Shown piece after piece: positions 50,759 to 63,825 of a stretch of 64,000 nt of DNA. A model generated the notes under the pieces. That model did no database searches. It saw nothing but the letters and a program-made list of their open reading frames with translations, and was not told where the DNA came from. Numbering within the stretch: position 1 is the stretch's first letter; every line of letters starts with the position of its first letter. A program made the position numbers and the translations under genes. Source of the DNA: Sinonovacula constricta (Eukaryota > Mollusca > Bivalvia > Cardiida > Solecurtidae); assembly GCA_007844125.1 (NCBI GenBank), contig CM017556.1:67468255-67532254 (forward strand). The letters run 5' to 3'.

Positions 50759-52147
50759 TGGACGGTTGGCGGGAGGTAACATCATGATTGGGAATATGGC
50801 TTGCTATGAACAGACGGCTGAGTGTCATTTACTAGCATGTGAACACCAGATGCCGACAAAGAAATGACACGTGCACATGTATTATCATTAGCAAACAACC
50901 ACTTCCTGGTTTAATGCGCTTTCCGACATTGTTTTCTTCAAAACATGCATACTATCCTTAAAACATGACAATTTGTCGTGGATTATTACGATATTTAATG
51001 GATAAACAATATTTTGAGCTTAAAACAACATTAACTTAAAAGTTAAATCAATGTAACACTACCAGGATACAATATTTAATCAAGTGTGAATATGTGATTG
51101 AAGTGGTTCATTTTTTCCATGTTTCTAAGTCTATCATAAAAGTTAATTAACAATTTAAACCAGTTCCAATAAACTACCAGTACTATTCTTCAATAGGTAC
51201 ATGTATTCTTATCTTTGTTTGACCGCAGGAGACAGTCGTTATAACTACACTGTATAATAAAATAATGTTGAGACCCAAACGCAGCTCAAGTGACCCTACA
51301 ACACATTGAACGTGTGTTATAATTTAGATTCTTGTAATAACGCTTTAATATTTAAATATGTTGTGTACAACTACTAACAAATATGAATTAAGGATATAAG
51401 GATTTAAAGAATTTATTTATGCAAGAAGCAATAAGTACCATACAAGTGAAGTGTCAAATAGAATGAATAACAATATTTTAATCTTTTAATGTAATTTACG
51501 GACTTATCCCAAATTAAAATTTAAACATAATTTATGTAGAGATAGAAACATCACAGTCTCTCACATGTACTAACCCCTACATTCAGCACATCGTTGTGAT
51601 AATGCACTTCTTGGCTATAAATGTAATATTTTATGCCGAAATAAACATTGTATTGTATTGTATTCTGTTGTTAAAATATCATCAGAACAACCTCGGTTAC
51701 AAGTGTACGAGTCGAATGTCGTGCCGAAAGTTGAGCTGGCACAACATTTGGACTTTCCCATCGGACTAAGTCATTATTAATGTCGTGCTAATGTCGAACA
51801 GCAATAGTTGTGCTAACTTCACGGCACCTATACGCAAACTAAAATTAAGCTCAAAATGTTCGTCCGAAGAACCTTTTTTCAAACGTTTAAAACACGCGTT
51901 AGTTCACTGTTAAAATGTTCTCTTAAGGAAAGCCAGCAGTAGTGTTAGGTTTGGTTAACATCCGCTACGTTATAACAACATTTATATGCAAGTACCTGGG
52001 CTGTATCCGTGGATAATGTATGTGCATTGTAAAGCCTTGTAAACCCCGCTCAACGACAGCCTCGCCTCATGCTCTTGAACATTTAGCACGTCGCAGTTTA
52101 TTAACCGAACTCGTAATTATTCTACATGTGATGGCGCCAAGACATAA
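50759..52147. other. Intergenic, no gene seen
   Basis: AT-rich, with a short TGTATTGTATTGTATT run near 51,647. No gene is recognised. Confidence 0.4.
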
Positions 52148-52223
52148 AGCCAAAGACTTTGCAGCAAACAGTGTAGACCCTGATTATACAGCTCCCAGAG
52201 AAGGATGTCTCATCTGGGTCTAA
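52148..52223 (+). repeat. Dispersed mollusc-type repeat with relic reading frame
   Basis: The frame reads KDFAANSVDPDYTAPREGC and ends LIWV-stop. From memory, VDPDQTAP-like frames recur as repeats in marine mollusc genomes, which suggests part of a mobile element. Reverse-orientation fragments (TCTGGATCTACAC) lie at 34,167, 44,556, 44,614 and 62,935. I see no complete element. Confidence 0.45.
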
Positions 52224-52914
52224 AATGATTGCCATAGATTGATCAAGTATTGTCTAGCAACACAGAGACCTCTGGCGTCTGGGATGTAATTTGTATCTCT
52301 CTGTTTACAGTGTCTCTGTCGGATGGCCATGTCTTGTTTGTACCCATGAACAGCTTACTTTTGAAACAGATTGTAGTCCTTTTAATGGCCTTTACCTCCA
52401 AGGCAAGTACAGTTGTTGTGTATTTTAACTGCTGGTTTGTGGTTCTAATGTTTAACCTGCTGAGTACATCTGGATCAGGCTTAGACATATAGTGTATATC
52501 CAGCTGTATAGCTAGCTGTCTGACCAGGTCCTGTGTTAATTGTCGTTAAGGATCTAGCAATTCATGTCTTATTACCGATACATAATGCAGATGCACTACC
52601 ATTCTACGAAAATTGGAGCTTTAACAAGTGTAGTGGTTATGCATTTGATGGATAATTGCAAAGGTTGATAAGATCATACAATCATTTGACGGCGAACCAT
52701 AGCACTTCCGTAGCAGAACCACCTAGGGGGCTGCAACACAATCTAGGTCGTCTTGGATCTCAAACTCAAAACTGAGAAAGACTAAGCGGATAAAGTCAAG
52801 ACTATTATTTTCCCTCAAGCCACGCGTGTGATGATCAAACTTCGATTAGACAATCAGTTTTACTATAAAAGGACTTTGTCAAATCAAGAGTTTCCACAAC
52901 AGGGTTTGTTATGG
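52224..52914. other. Intergenic, no gene seen
   Basis: Unremarkable sequence. CAGAACCACCTAGG near 52,712 may be a SINE remnant. Confidence 0.35.
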
Positions 52915-53040
52915 AAGACCCTCCCACATTAAGACCTACGTCCTGAAAGTGGTCTCGAACCCAGGCGCTAATAGTCCCAGGAGTCAGAAAAGTTTAAAAT
53001 CGGCAAGTCAACCCCTCGGTCACTGGCGCCCTGCTGTCTG
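52915..53040 (-). mobile_element. SINE, family C
   Basis: On the minus strand a tRNA-like head (GGGCGCCAGTGACCGAGGGG then CTGGGTTCGAGACC) is followed by CGTAGGTCTTAATGTGGGAG and GGTCTTCCAT. Both head and body match the family-C layout. The 3' core is missing. Confidence 0.6.
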
Positions 53041-56000
53041 TGTTGGGTTTCCCAACATTCATTTAGTTGCTCTTAGTCTGTGTTATTTGAAGCAGATTTG
53101 AAGCAGACATAGTGCAGAATTCCAATCGAGAGCAACGGACCTGACGTGATACACACTAACATTGTCTTGACATAGATTCAAAGAAACAATACGTCCCTAT
53201 AAGCAGTCTTTAATAGTTAGTTTATAGTTAATGCTTGAAAAAAAATCGACTCATTAGAATCCTTTCTATTAGAAACTCGAAATACGGTGGGTTATATAAT
53301 GCAAACAAAATGTCATCAATTCAATAAACGTTACAAAAGAAATACTGGTGTACTAACATCCGGTAGTTTGTGAGCTCAACTCAACGTTTGTATATAATTT
53401 AATATGTAAATAATTTACATGTTCTGCCTTACGTTCAGACATTAGATACATTACACGTTAACCACAAGGTTACGTTCGGGCCAGTACACCGTCTCCAGGT
53501 AAGCAGAGCGTACGTTTACATAGACGTTACGTAACGTATCGCAAGTCAGGTTACGTCAAGTACTATGATGCGGGCGAGAACGTTTTGCAACGATCTCTAG
53601 ATGTCATAGATGTCAATCAGTGGTAAGTAATAATTGTCAATTAATGATCAATTAACGGTGAGATTGCATGATAACGTAAGTGAAGGCGATGAAGTGTTAG
53701 GTCTTATTGGAACCCGAATGTGATCAACACAGATCTTGTAGATTAATAGTGTATGACAGGCATGCAAGTAAAACTGTCGTGTCATGATGTACGGCTGTTA
53801 GTGGGAGGACAGGATATTTGTAGGAAGATATTCAGCTGCAAAAATTAATGTCTTCTACGAGAAACTACTTACTGGGAACACCACCCAAAAACAAAGTCAC
53901 CCATTTATTAAAAGCCCATTTTATTACCTCAATTATGTAAAGAAATTTTTTAATATGTTGTTTAGTTCAAGTCGTTTTTAATATACCATTTCAATTTAAT
54001 TATCTCGTTTATAAATGAATTTAAAACAACTCGTGTAAACAATGTCCATTTAATAATTCATTTGCTCAATGACATATTAGTATATATAATTTATTCCATA
54101 CTCCCTTTATAACAAAGATGTGTAATTCATAATCATTATATTTAATCTTAATTAAAAGTAAATTGATTGTTGTTTTATGTCTGGATTGAAGCGCCACTTT
54201 ATTTAAGTACACGTACATGTGTTTTTCAACAAACATGACCCATGATAAGATAATCAAACTCTTCACATTCTCAGATCATTTTGAAACAATGACATTTCCA
54301 GTTTGGCTTGTCTTACAACAACACTTTTAAATTTAATATTTCGCAATGTGACTCCGAGTCGTGCCGAACACGTGAAGAGGTGTATTCCAAAGTCATTCTG
54401 ACCCTGACCTCTGTAGCCCCACCTAAAGTTTAACCTGGCATCACCAGCAGAAACATTTCTCAGTTGAGATTTTGCCCAAAATTAAATATTTGATTGCACA
54501 CTATTTTTAATATTTTAAACCATTCGTTTTAAAAGATTAATAAAACCACAACCATTTCAAGTTAATTGCATATAAATTTTAAAAAAGAAACATTATGTCT
54601 TTATAATAAGTTTTCTTGGAGGCAATTTATGAACCTTAGCAAAATATTGTCTGCGAAAAGATTCTGCAAATGGGGCAACTTTGCCAGGATGACCATTATC
54701 ATATAGAAACAAATGTAAATATCTAGAATATCTCAGAGTTTTTTCGAAGTGCAATACGTGTTGTATTTATATTAGTATTCGAATGGCCTTGTTCATTTCT
54801 GTTACACGTACTCGTCTAGATGGGGCCAAGTTGTTGTGATTAGAACCAAGTGCACAGAACTCGGATGTGGAATGTTCAAAGCGTCTGGTTCATATCTCGT
54901 ATCACACTGTTTATAACAATCGTCTGGAACAGGAGAAAGACTGTAGCTTGGAACATAAATATTCAGGTGCGTACATCATTCAGAAAGGATCGAAACGCGC
55001 ATGTACCCGAGGCGAATATTCGCAACACGTTTATTAAAATTGTGACGAATTTTAAACCCAAATGAGACGCCCATTGTTTTGCCAATATGTTTTTTCGTTC
55101 AGTTTTAAAAACAAACAATCGAGATCCGGTTGGTTTTTAAATAAGTAAAATGGACAAGGATACGTTAGGGAATTACAGCGATATTTAAACATAGCCAATA
55201 ACAAAGTTATTAAACTTAATTAAAAAAGCCATTATTTTTTTTGACTTGTTTTGCATGCGCCATTTTACAAAAAATACTGCAAAATCCAAACTATTTAACA
55301 CTCTTCACGAACAACAGTACTAAATTCTAAAAAGATTGAGATGAGTATATAGTATTAACGTATTGGTTACAATGAAACGTGGGTCAGAACATTTTCTTTA
55401 ACTTGGAAAATGGAACAGTTCATCGTTGAGAATAACAAACATCTTCATCACAATCTCTTTTAAAACTTCTCTTTGCCATGTTGACAGGTTAATTAATGAT
55501 GTCAATGGAGATAAAAGGATTCCGTTACCTGTCGCGAGTCATAATGAAAAAGGACAACATTGAATGCAAACACCATGTAAAACTGTACCCCGAAGGCATG
55601 GCATATGTCATGATTTCGTGTCGGCACTAGACCCAGGCTGGACGGGGACAATGTTTAGACAGTCTATTCATAACTAACGTAATGTTATTTCATTGCCTTG
55701 TGCGATCTAATAACAAAAGCGAGTGTTTTAATTCCATTAGCACTGAGGTGCAGGTAGTTTCAAATCTCGAACCAAAATAAAATATTTTACCCACATTATT
55801 ATACATTACCATTTGTACCATGCATAAACATACATTAATTAGACAATAAAATAACACACTAGTTATCTTGTACTGTTTATCTATATGCCAGTCTGTCATA
55901 ATGATCGCTCGTAAAAATCCTAAGGTGACTTATAGGCCCATTAGACTGGGTTGTTGTCGGTATGTGATCAATACTGCTGCTAGTGCTGCACTTCTTCGCT

Positions 56001-56154
56001 ATATTGTAGACATCTGACTATAACAAACTATTATCGAATCGTATCTTTATACGTCTTTCTGGTATTCGACATTAGATTGTTGCGCTTCTGCTCATTTTAT
56101 AGATCGCACCGATACGAGCCCATGATCATTTTGGCGAAATTCAGTTATCATTGG
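53041..56154. other. Intergenic, no gene seen
   Basis: AT-rich. An ACGT-rich patch at 53,440-53,560 includes the perfect 14-bp palindrome ACGTTACGTAACGT (53,524-53,537). GTAAGT-type donors occur nearby, but no coding exon can be supported. Confidence 0.4.
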
Positions 56155-56310
56155 TGTACTGTCTGGTTAGAACCACCAGCACCGCAGGTCAGCTAGTAGG
56201 ACACCTACCACGTAAAAGTTCTCGCTTCCGACTATGATTCGAACCGAAACGTTAAGGGACGTAGGAGGTACAAGTCGACGAACTATCTGCTTTGCCGCGG
56301 GCGCCTCTCT
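56155..56310 (-). mobile_element. SINE, family C
   Basis: On the minus strand a tRNA-like head ends in TTTCGGTTCGAATCATAG (B box), followed by ACGTGGTAGGTGTCC, AGCTGACCTGCGGTGCTGGT and GGTTCTAACCAGACAG. Its last block is nearly identical to the 54-bp array unit. Confidence 0.7.
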
Positions 56311-56454
56311 CGAAATTTGACTGTTTCATTCTAAACGTACATCCTCTGCTACTCTCATTGTCAGTTAGCTCACTGGTTCCTTTACATTATGACATGAGCT
56401 GGCTATCTCATAACATCATTGGCAAAGCGCTTGAATGCTCACTGAATTTGCAGT

Positions 56455-56476
56455 GGGGGGGGGGGGGGGGGGGGGG
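56455..56476. repeat. Poly(G) run of 22
   Basis: Twenty-two consecutive G residues. The length should be treated with care because sequencers handle such runs poorly. Confidence 0.9.
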
Positions 56477-56823
56477 ATGTGTGTTACAATTTCTGTTAAA
56501 TTTGTTTTAATCGTTTGCATCGCCTTTGATGGTCCGCATCAACAGATTTCTTGTTGCATCATTGTACAACACAATGTGAAACGACAATCGTACAAACAGT
56601 TGTAAAGAAGCTAACGGACAAACAATTTTTTGACGTCTAACGGATATTTTCGTATATTATTTATGACAATTAATGATAAAGACACGTGCAAGTTTCAAGG
56701 ACATTTAGCATTGGCGACTGACATGTTAGCTATTACCTGTGAAACCGCAATGCAATTGTTACACATAGTATAGCTATGAAAGTTATGGTTTGGTTCGTGA
56801 ATTTATAAACCCTGACTAATGAA

Positions 56824-56915
56824 AGGTGGTATCCGACAGTTAACCATATGATATGCATATCGAATGCATGTAACAATATTTCACCATTGTTTTCGGGAAT
56901 TGTCGGATACCACCT
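56824..56915. mobile_element. Short palindromic MITE-like element
   Basis: A perfect 15-bp inverted repeat (AGGTGGTATCCGACA and TGTCGGATACCACCT) encloses 62 bp. The ends share AGGTGGTATCCGA with the element at 439-913, so it looks like a deletion derivative of that family. The flanks are not a clean TTAA duplication. Confidence 0.6.
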
Positions 56916-57034
56916 TAACAACATGATGACATTATTAGATAATGTACTAAAATTAACATTTGCAACACGATAATTACGAATTTCTTAGGATTTTGAGTCA
57001 ACAATTTAAAAAGGGGTTATCTTTATTTATTAAA

Positions 57035-57690
57035 ATATATGTATTATCACACAACAATTCATTTCTTGTTATCGGTGTATTATCACACAACAATTCATTT
57101 CTTGTTATCGGTGTATTATCACACAACAATTCATTTCTTGTTATCGGTGTATTATCACACAACAATTCATTTCTTGTTATCGGTGTATTATCACACAATT
57201 AATTTCTTGTTATCGGTGCATTATCACACAACAATTCATTTCTTGTTATCGGTGTACTATCACACAACAATTCATTTCTTAGTATCTGTGTATTATCACA
57301 TGACCATTCATTTCTGAGCATCGGTGCATTATCACACAACAATTCATTTCTTGTTATCGGTGTACTATCACACAACAATTCATTTCTTGTTATCGGTGTA
57401 CTATCACACAACAATTCATTTCTTAGTATCGGTGTATTATCACACAACAATTCATTTCTTGTTATCGGTGTACTATCACACAACAATTCATTTTTTGTTA
57501 TCGGTGTACTATCACACAACAATTCATTTCTTAGTATCGGTGTATTATCACACAACAATTCATTTCTTAGTATCGGTGTACTATCACACAACAATTCATT
57601 TCTTAGTATCGGTGTACTATCACACAACAATTCATTTCTTAGTATCGGTGTACTATCACACAACAATTCATTTCTTAGTATCGGTGTTTT
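57035..57690. repeat. 36-bp minisatellite array, about 18 copies
   Basis: Unit TTATCGGTGTATTATCACAC plus AACAATTCATTTCTTG, with TTAGTATC/TTGTTATC and TATTATC/TACTATC variants and one shortened unit near 57,195. The period is a multiple of three, so frames are open on both strands. No protein is called. Confidence 0.95.
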
Positions 57691-59198
57691 ATCACTTGAC
57701 CTTAATCAAGCATCGAGTTGAGGCTCCAAAACTAACAGAAAGTAGATACTCACATTGCTATTCATATCGCTACATTGCCTTGTGAGTTTAGTTTTATAAG
57801 CACTTGACACGCTGCCACAAACCGTCATAAAGAACATCATAACAGGGTCCACCAGTCAATGACCTGGCATGGACCTGTTACCTCCCGAATCTAGGGCCAA
57901 TGCCCGTACTACAAAAACCCCCAAAACAACTTTCCCCGTGAACGTAAAAACTACACGATTGACTAAACCAGATCTCCACACAGGCACCTGTTTGAAGCAA
58001 ACGTATGTAAGGATGAAGCGATATACTTATCGTTTGCAATTTTTTGAACACATTGCATCAGGTGAAGATCCAGGGGAAAATATGCAATCAGACAGCTCAA
58101 TAATGCGCTAAGCATATTGTCTTTCAGGTTTTCTTAGAAAAAATATGCCTAAGATATCATGAAGAGTTTTGGTATAGACGCACTGTGGGAATATGTATCT
58201 TCACTCTTAGCCAGCTATGTGTGATTTATGTATGCCATGCTAAAAACTATAGTGTGGATCCAGATAAACCAGGCAACATGGAACCTTTCTGGTCCGTATC
58301 TGCACTATTTGCTGCAGAGTATATAATCTAAGTCTGCTTATCTGTCGATATGGTTTTCAGAAACTCATAAACAAATGTAGCAAGATAGACTTCAAACTGC
58401 GCGGAAGAAAAACACCATAATGTTAACCAAAAGCAGACAATCGAGCCAATCGGAACACCTCGGATAATCCACAAAATCATCTCTCGGATGTATGAAGGTA
58501 GTCGGATCACCTCGGCCGTTTCCCTAAATGGGACTACTTTTGAGACAGATGTCAAAACAACGATGGCAGCTCGGGTGACAGCTCACTACAGTACGATGCC
58601 TGTAAAACTTCAATTTGTGGCGGCTTCACATTTAAATCATCCAATTTTAATTTACCCAGCGCAGCAGATACGCAGCTGTCAAACGATGGTATTGCTTATG
58701 TTTTGTGCGAACTACATTTTAGGCATAATCTTCTTCCGACTTCCGGCGAACAAAACGATCGTAATTTCAGTAAGTATCATTGAACCAGATGTCCCGAGGA
58801 CGGAATTACCCGAAGAGTTCCGATTGACAATCGAGCGCGTTGATGTGACAAGCGAGATATAGCCACACTTACAGCACATTTTCCTTCCGGATCATGAGTT
58901 ATATTTTGAAACAGTCAGGATACTCTACACAAGTCATTTGTTTTTCGATTTCAAAGCCAAGCTTTACAATTGATGTGGACTCCTACTTAAACTGCTTATT
59001 TTCATATAAATTTAATAACAAATGTGATTGATGGCGTATTTCGGTGGTATGTTAGAAGTTGTGTTGAAATTAATTTATCACAATAAAAGAGCATGCAAGG
59101 CCCCTTGGCAAAAAGGAAACGGTGTACGTTTTATTGTCTATAACGATATATGCTACGAACTTAAAAGATTTAAAACCGTTTGAACTTTTATATATAAC
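57691..59198. other. Intergenic, one unassigned open frame
   Basis: A plus-strand frame at 58,488-58,862 (124 codons) and an overlapping minus frame lie in a slightly GC-richer patch. The plus frame has a hydrophobic stretch (MVLLMFCANYILGIIFFRL), but I recognise no family and see no clear splice frame around it. A fragment at 58,251-58,320 resembles the dispersed repeat with GTGGATCCAGATAA. Confidence 0.3.
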
Positions 59199-59480
59199 CG
59201 GCCGCAATAGCTCAGGTGGTAGAGCGTCGGCTTGCGGATCGGGAGGTCGCGGGTTCGAACCCCGACCGGGTCAAACCAAAGACTTTAAAGTTGGTAGTAG
59301 TGGCTTCCCTCCTAACGCTCGGGGCTAAGGGGACAGCATTACGCCTGACTCGTCGGTGTCAGTATAATGGACCGGCCGGGTTCAATCCCTGTGCACCTCA
59401 TAAGTGCCCCTGTGCTATAATGATAGAAATGTCGCTGCGCAGTATCGGCAAAAATGCCGGCTAATCCCAATCCCAATCCC
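59199..59480 (+). mobile_element. tRNA-derived SINE, family A
   Basis: The head GGCCGCAATAGCTCAGGTGG then GTCGCGGGTTCGAACCCCGA contains clear pol III A and B boxes. The body is shared with the minus-strand copy at 4,434-4,712. The tail is three AATCCC repeats. Confidence 0.92.
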
Positions 59481-59590
59481 AGACAAATGTCTGTGTAGAA
59501 CCGCCGGCGCACCGCAGTTCAGCTGGAAGACCTTCCCACATTAAGTCCTTCGCCCCGAACGGGGTTCGACCGCATGGTCTTGATTTGTTT
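59480..59590 (-). mobile_element. SINE fragment, family C
   Basis: Minus-strand element placed tail-to-tail with the family-A SINE. On the plus strand it reads GACAAATGTCTGTGTAGAAC, CGCCGGCGCACCGCAGTTCA, GCTGGAAGACCTTCCCACAT and GGGGTTCGACC. It is the clearest single-copy relative of the 54-bp array unit. The tRNA-like head is lost beyond the B box. Confidence 0.75.
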
Positions 59591-61075
59591 AGACAATGAA
59601 TATACCCGGTAACGAATTTATAATCAAATTCAGCACAGATCAAACAATTGCAGTTAATTTACCAACACAAAATTAAAAACCAAACTCCGTTTGAATTTGG
59701 TTGAGCGATTAAGAAATAATTGTCAAAGTGAAAAAATAGAAAGAAAACAGTTCTTGCCCATACCGGGATTCGAGCCCTCAACTCCAAACCTTGAAGTATT
59801 GTAACCCTACTGTTGGAACTCTTCAAATGAAGTTGGAGCATTACATTTGCTCTACCTTAAATTACCATGACAACTGACGTTCTTTATCGGTCGATCTTAA
59901 CATTATTGACATAATAATATAGCGTATAAGTCAATGCTCTATAACAGTACACTCAGGATAAACATCCTCATGTTATCTTCATATCTTTATTATTCACTTA
60001 TTGACAAGTTATCAAAAAAGTGTTGTCAAGTAGTTGTCATTGTACGCTTGGTTAAGTTGTCAATGTGACGTCACAAAGATCTCTCCTCATGGACCATCCT
60101 GTAGTAACTTAACTTGTGTTGTGTTTAAAACAAATTTTGGGAAAATATTTCGCTTTTTTATTAAGACTTACGTTCTCAGTTCAACCATGGCCAATGTAGA
60201 CTTTAACATGTACTGTGCAAAATAACGCCGCACTGAAAACCCTTTGTCGTCTCACATTAAAAGTAAAGTTTCGATTTATAACAAAATCAAAAAAAAGGGG
60301 AAGTTTTATATAGTTGCATTGGACCGGATATTCTTTACGCACTTCACGTTCATTACTACGAATGAAAGAAATACAATAAAAACATAAGTATTTAACATTA
60401 AAACGTCATGTTTCTATTAAATAAAACAATTGAACAATGCGTTGCATGTTATTATGTCAATTCTCGACAGAGGGGACGTGCCTTATCAGGACAAAATTTA
60501 AATATCGTACATTCAGTATTTAAAAGAATGTCTTACATTTTAAAAACATGTAAATAAAATGAACAAAGCGTGACACTGGCCGTGAGCAAAAGGTTAGAGC
60601 TCTTCGATCGTTTTCATTTGCTTTCACTTAGTACTTTCGTTATTGCACGTAACGTTCGAGGGAAATACCAGCAGGAGCACCTCGGCAATGCCAATCGGAA
60701 CTCTTCGAACTATTCCACCATCCTACATCAGCAAAAGCAGTATAAACCGAAAGTTTCGAGTGTGGCATCCCATGTCATCTGTATCATCGCATGGATTTGT
60801 TGTCTGACAACTGACGAGAGATAACGAGATAACGGCGATCAGCATGTATGTGGACGTGTGATCTATATCTTCCACAAACCATCGTGCATGCGATTTGTTC
60901 TTATCTCACCTTTTTATGTGGGAAACAACAAAATGCCACATGACCTATGAATGGTGAGACGCATTGCGAATGTTGGATATCGTTGTTATCTGATGATAAC
61001 TTGACGATACAGTACTCATAGAGAGATGAAAGTGGGTCCACAATGGTACATGTACAATAAAGTTGATTCAGTGAT
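59591..61075. other. Intergenic, no gene seen
   Basis: AT-rich sequence with short unsupported frames (60,034-60,225 and 60,570-60,824, both plus). Confidence 0.4.
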
Positions 61076-61190
61076 GCTGATAAAAAGAAGTTGGTACAAT
61101 AAAGTTGGTACAATGAAGTTGGCACAATAAAGTTGGTACAATGAAACTGGTTCAATAAAGTTGGTACAATAAAGTTGGTACAATTATGTT
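61076..61190. repeat. Short 14-bp repeat
   Basis: Seven or so imperfect copies of GGTACAATAAAGTT, with AATGAAGTTGG variants. Confidence 0.85.
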
Positions 61191-61315
61191 GTGTACACAA
61201 ATATAGCCCAGGTGCTGTCCTGTCAATTAACTCGCTCGTCGTTATATATGGTTTGCGTTATTGTAATCGTACCACCAACAGTATTTCAGTTATCTGGAGA
61301 TGGTGTCCACTTGAA

Positions 61316-61420
61316 GCAGATATAGTGCTGCCTTCACTGTGTGTAGCATGCCGTGAACACCTGGCATGATAAACACCCTGTCATATTATCCTGACACCGG
61401 CCCAACCAGTCGAGAAAACG
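61316..61420 (-). mobile_element. SINE 3' part, family B
   Basis: ATATAGTGCTGCCTTCACTG, TAGCATGCCGTGAACACCTG and TATTATCCTGACACCGGCCC match the 3' half of the SINE at 50,505-50,758 in the same orientation. The tRNA head is absent. Confidence 0.65.
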
Positions 61421-63825
61421 TATGGTTATTTTAGAGTCGTAAAAACAGACAAATAAACAAACAGAAAACAGTATAGACAAACAACAAACAGAACAGAGAA
61501 GGGCACTTTTAAGGCCCGATCTAAATTAAACATGTCTTTCAATCCGTCTTCATTGTGTTCGTGAAGTCCACAAACAAACATTTGTTCTAGACATAGCTTG
61601 ATCAACAAGCCCTTGATTGTTCGGACACAGTCTTTATGTGAGTGGCGAGCTTCTAATCCCTAGTTTACACAAGGGATAATAGGATTTCACGCTACTCTTA
61701 TTATTTAATTTAGCATTAAATGGCTGTCTGGATTATAGATGGCGTTACGGTTACTCAACCGAAGCTTGACGACGTATCAGGTTTGCACCTAGAAGGCAAA
61801 TAATTGCACTGAAGAAACAAAAGCTGAAGGAATGGAGACGTAACTTTAGCGGATGTACCGTCATCATCTCCGGAAGTAGAGGAATGATATATTCATTTGT
61901 TTATTTTTCATGGATAGCACAAGAAAGAACACTTAGGCCTTATTTCCACAGTGATCCATATAACCCACTTGCTGGTTAGAACTAGTACTCTGATATTACA
62001 ACACGGAGCAATAAGACTTGTAAGTAAACAGTCGTACACAAGTAGTAAAACCTCATGCCAGGTATGGTGCTTAAACTCGTGACTCTCCGATCCTGAAACC
62101 ATCCTCTTTAATAACAGACGTTATGATTATTGTACCATTCTAGCGATGGAAAAAAGATTTGAATTACTTGGGCGTCCTCGTACAATTAAGTTGAATACTT
62201 ACATATAACATAAAATCTGAAATTACTGTATCAAGCACGATTGATCAAAATGAAAATGTTATGAAATGAAACTTCCTTAACGAGAACTTAACCACGAACG
62301 GCGGAAAAAAACTGGAAACGGAAAAAAGATAATAACCGGTCTAAAACAAATGAATGCATCACTGAATATATTGCCTAAAATGAACAGTTAGTACACATAC
62401 TATTGTGCAAGGAAGTGACCGGTCCAACCGCAGACCATCCCCGATTGGCGCACAAAGAAAGTTCATTAAGTTCATTCCTATGTCCGGAACACGACACGCT
62501 GTTGTTTCTAATGTTAAAATGATTTGCACATTCTAATTTTCTCTAGGTATTTAAATAATGGCCAATATTAGTCAGTAAAATAACTTAAAACATCATGTTC
62601 ATTATGATCATCTATAACTAATCGCTAAAATCAAAGGCAATTATAGCGTGTGTATTCGTATCCAACTCATCGCGGAGACTGTCCCGAGAGAAGTAAACAT
62701 GTCCTGTCCAATCCTCAAGTTGAATCAAACGTGACTCATAGGATATGTTTTCAATGGCCGTGTAAACAAAATACAGCGCATAGATAATGTGATCAATGAG
62801 ATATACACACCACCTTTCGATCATATTGACTTAAACTGAATGACATAACTTTACTTACAATACAAAATCTACGTATTTTTTTACATCTACTAAAGTAACA
62901 ACAAATGGCAAATAGTGCCAGGCGGCGGAACCTGGCTCATCTAGATCTACACAATTTGCCTGATCCTGATCAAATCGAGTCTTGCAGGCAAAATGTTAAT
63001 TTACACGTAATGAATATCACTTACACCTGCCAAACTCAATGATTGATTTTATGAAAGTACTTCGTCTTTGCCTGCCTTACTGGTAACAACCCATGTATTA
63101 TTAGTTATACTCTAACAACTACATGCCTAGGTAGTAAATCACCAACTTTATGGTGTGAGAATTATGGGATGTATATCCGTAAATCACGCCCAATGTGTGT
63201 ACACCCTCTGTGCAGTCTAACCTAACCTGATGCAGGTCAGATTCAGTTACACACGCTCACCAATGACATACCATTTAACGATGAAAATCTCCATCAACGA
63301 TTTATGACAGCAAACTCTTAGCCTGCTAAACATGAAGTGAACTTCCCAGTGTGAACAGATTAGACCCATGTGGGAGCTGTCTAAAGATTGGAGCTGTCTA
63401 AAGATGGGAGCTGTCTAATCAGGATCTACACTATTGGCGACTGGGTGTTTATCAGACAATGCCTTGTATGACGTTGTGAGTAGAGACCTTATGCATACAA
63501 TTTAGCATTTGTTGTTACAATGCAGCATGGCCAGGGCTAAATTGCCCTGCCAACATTTTCTACTCGTGATATCGCATACTTTGTTATTTACACAGTTTAG
63601 TGTTGAGATAATATGACCAGGACTAGAGGCTAAAGTAAGTATATTCGCACACACGTGAAAATTGTCCGTTCTTACTTATCTATCGTTATGTCAATAAATG
63701 ATTTATTGCACGCTGTATATATTTACTTAATTATTTGTCATATAAATCATAATGGCAAATTGTGCCAATCCAAAACTTCTCTCCGTCTATCTCTCTTTGC
63801 CACTATTTCAAAGCTGTTTCCGCCG
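61421..63825. other. Intergenic with repeat fragments
   Basis: A possible decayed SINE lies at 61,950-62,100 (GGTTAGAACTAGTACTC and a B-box-like GAGTTTAAGCACC on the minus strand). ATCTAGATCTACACAATTTG at 62,939 and AGGATCTACACTATTGG at 63,420 are fragments of the dispersed motif. A three-copy GGAGCTGTCTAAAGAT repeat lies at 63,371-63,420. No gene is recognised. Confidence 0.4.

Noticed and set aside
58488..58862. Part of a Cys-loop receptor (hydrophobic stretch followed by FFRLP)
   Set aside because: Only a few residues resemble the end of transmembrane segment 1. Pore-lining and later segments are missing on either strand.
59199..59275. Genuine tRNA gene
   Set aside because: The A and B boxes are present, but the sequence continues into a SINE body with an AATCCC tail. 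I could not fold a full cloverleaf with acceptor stem.
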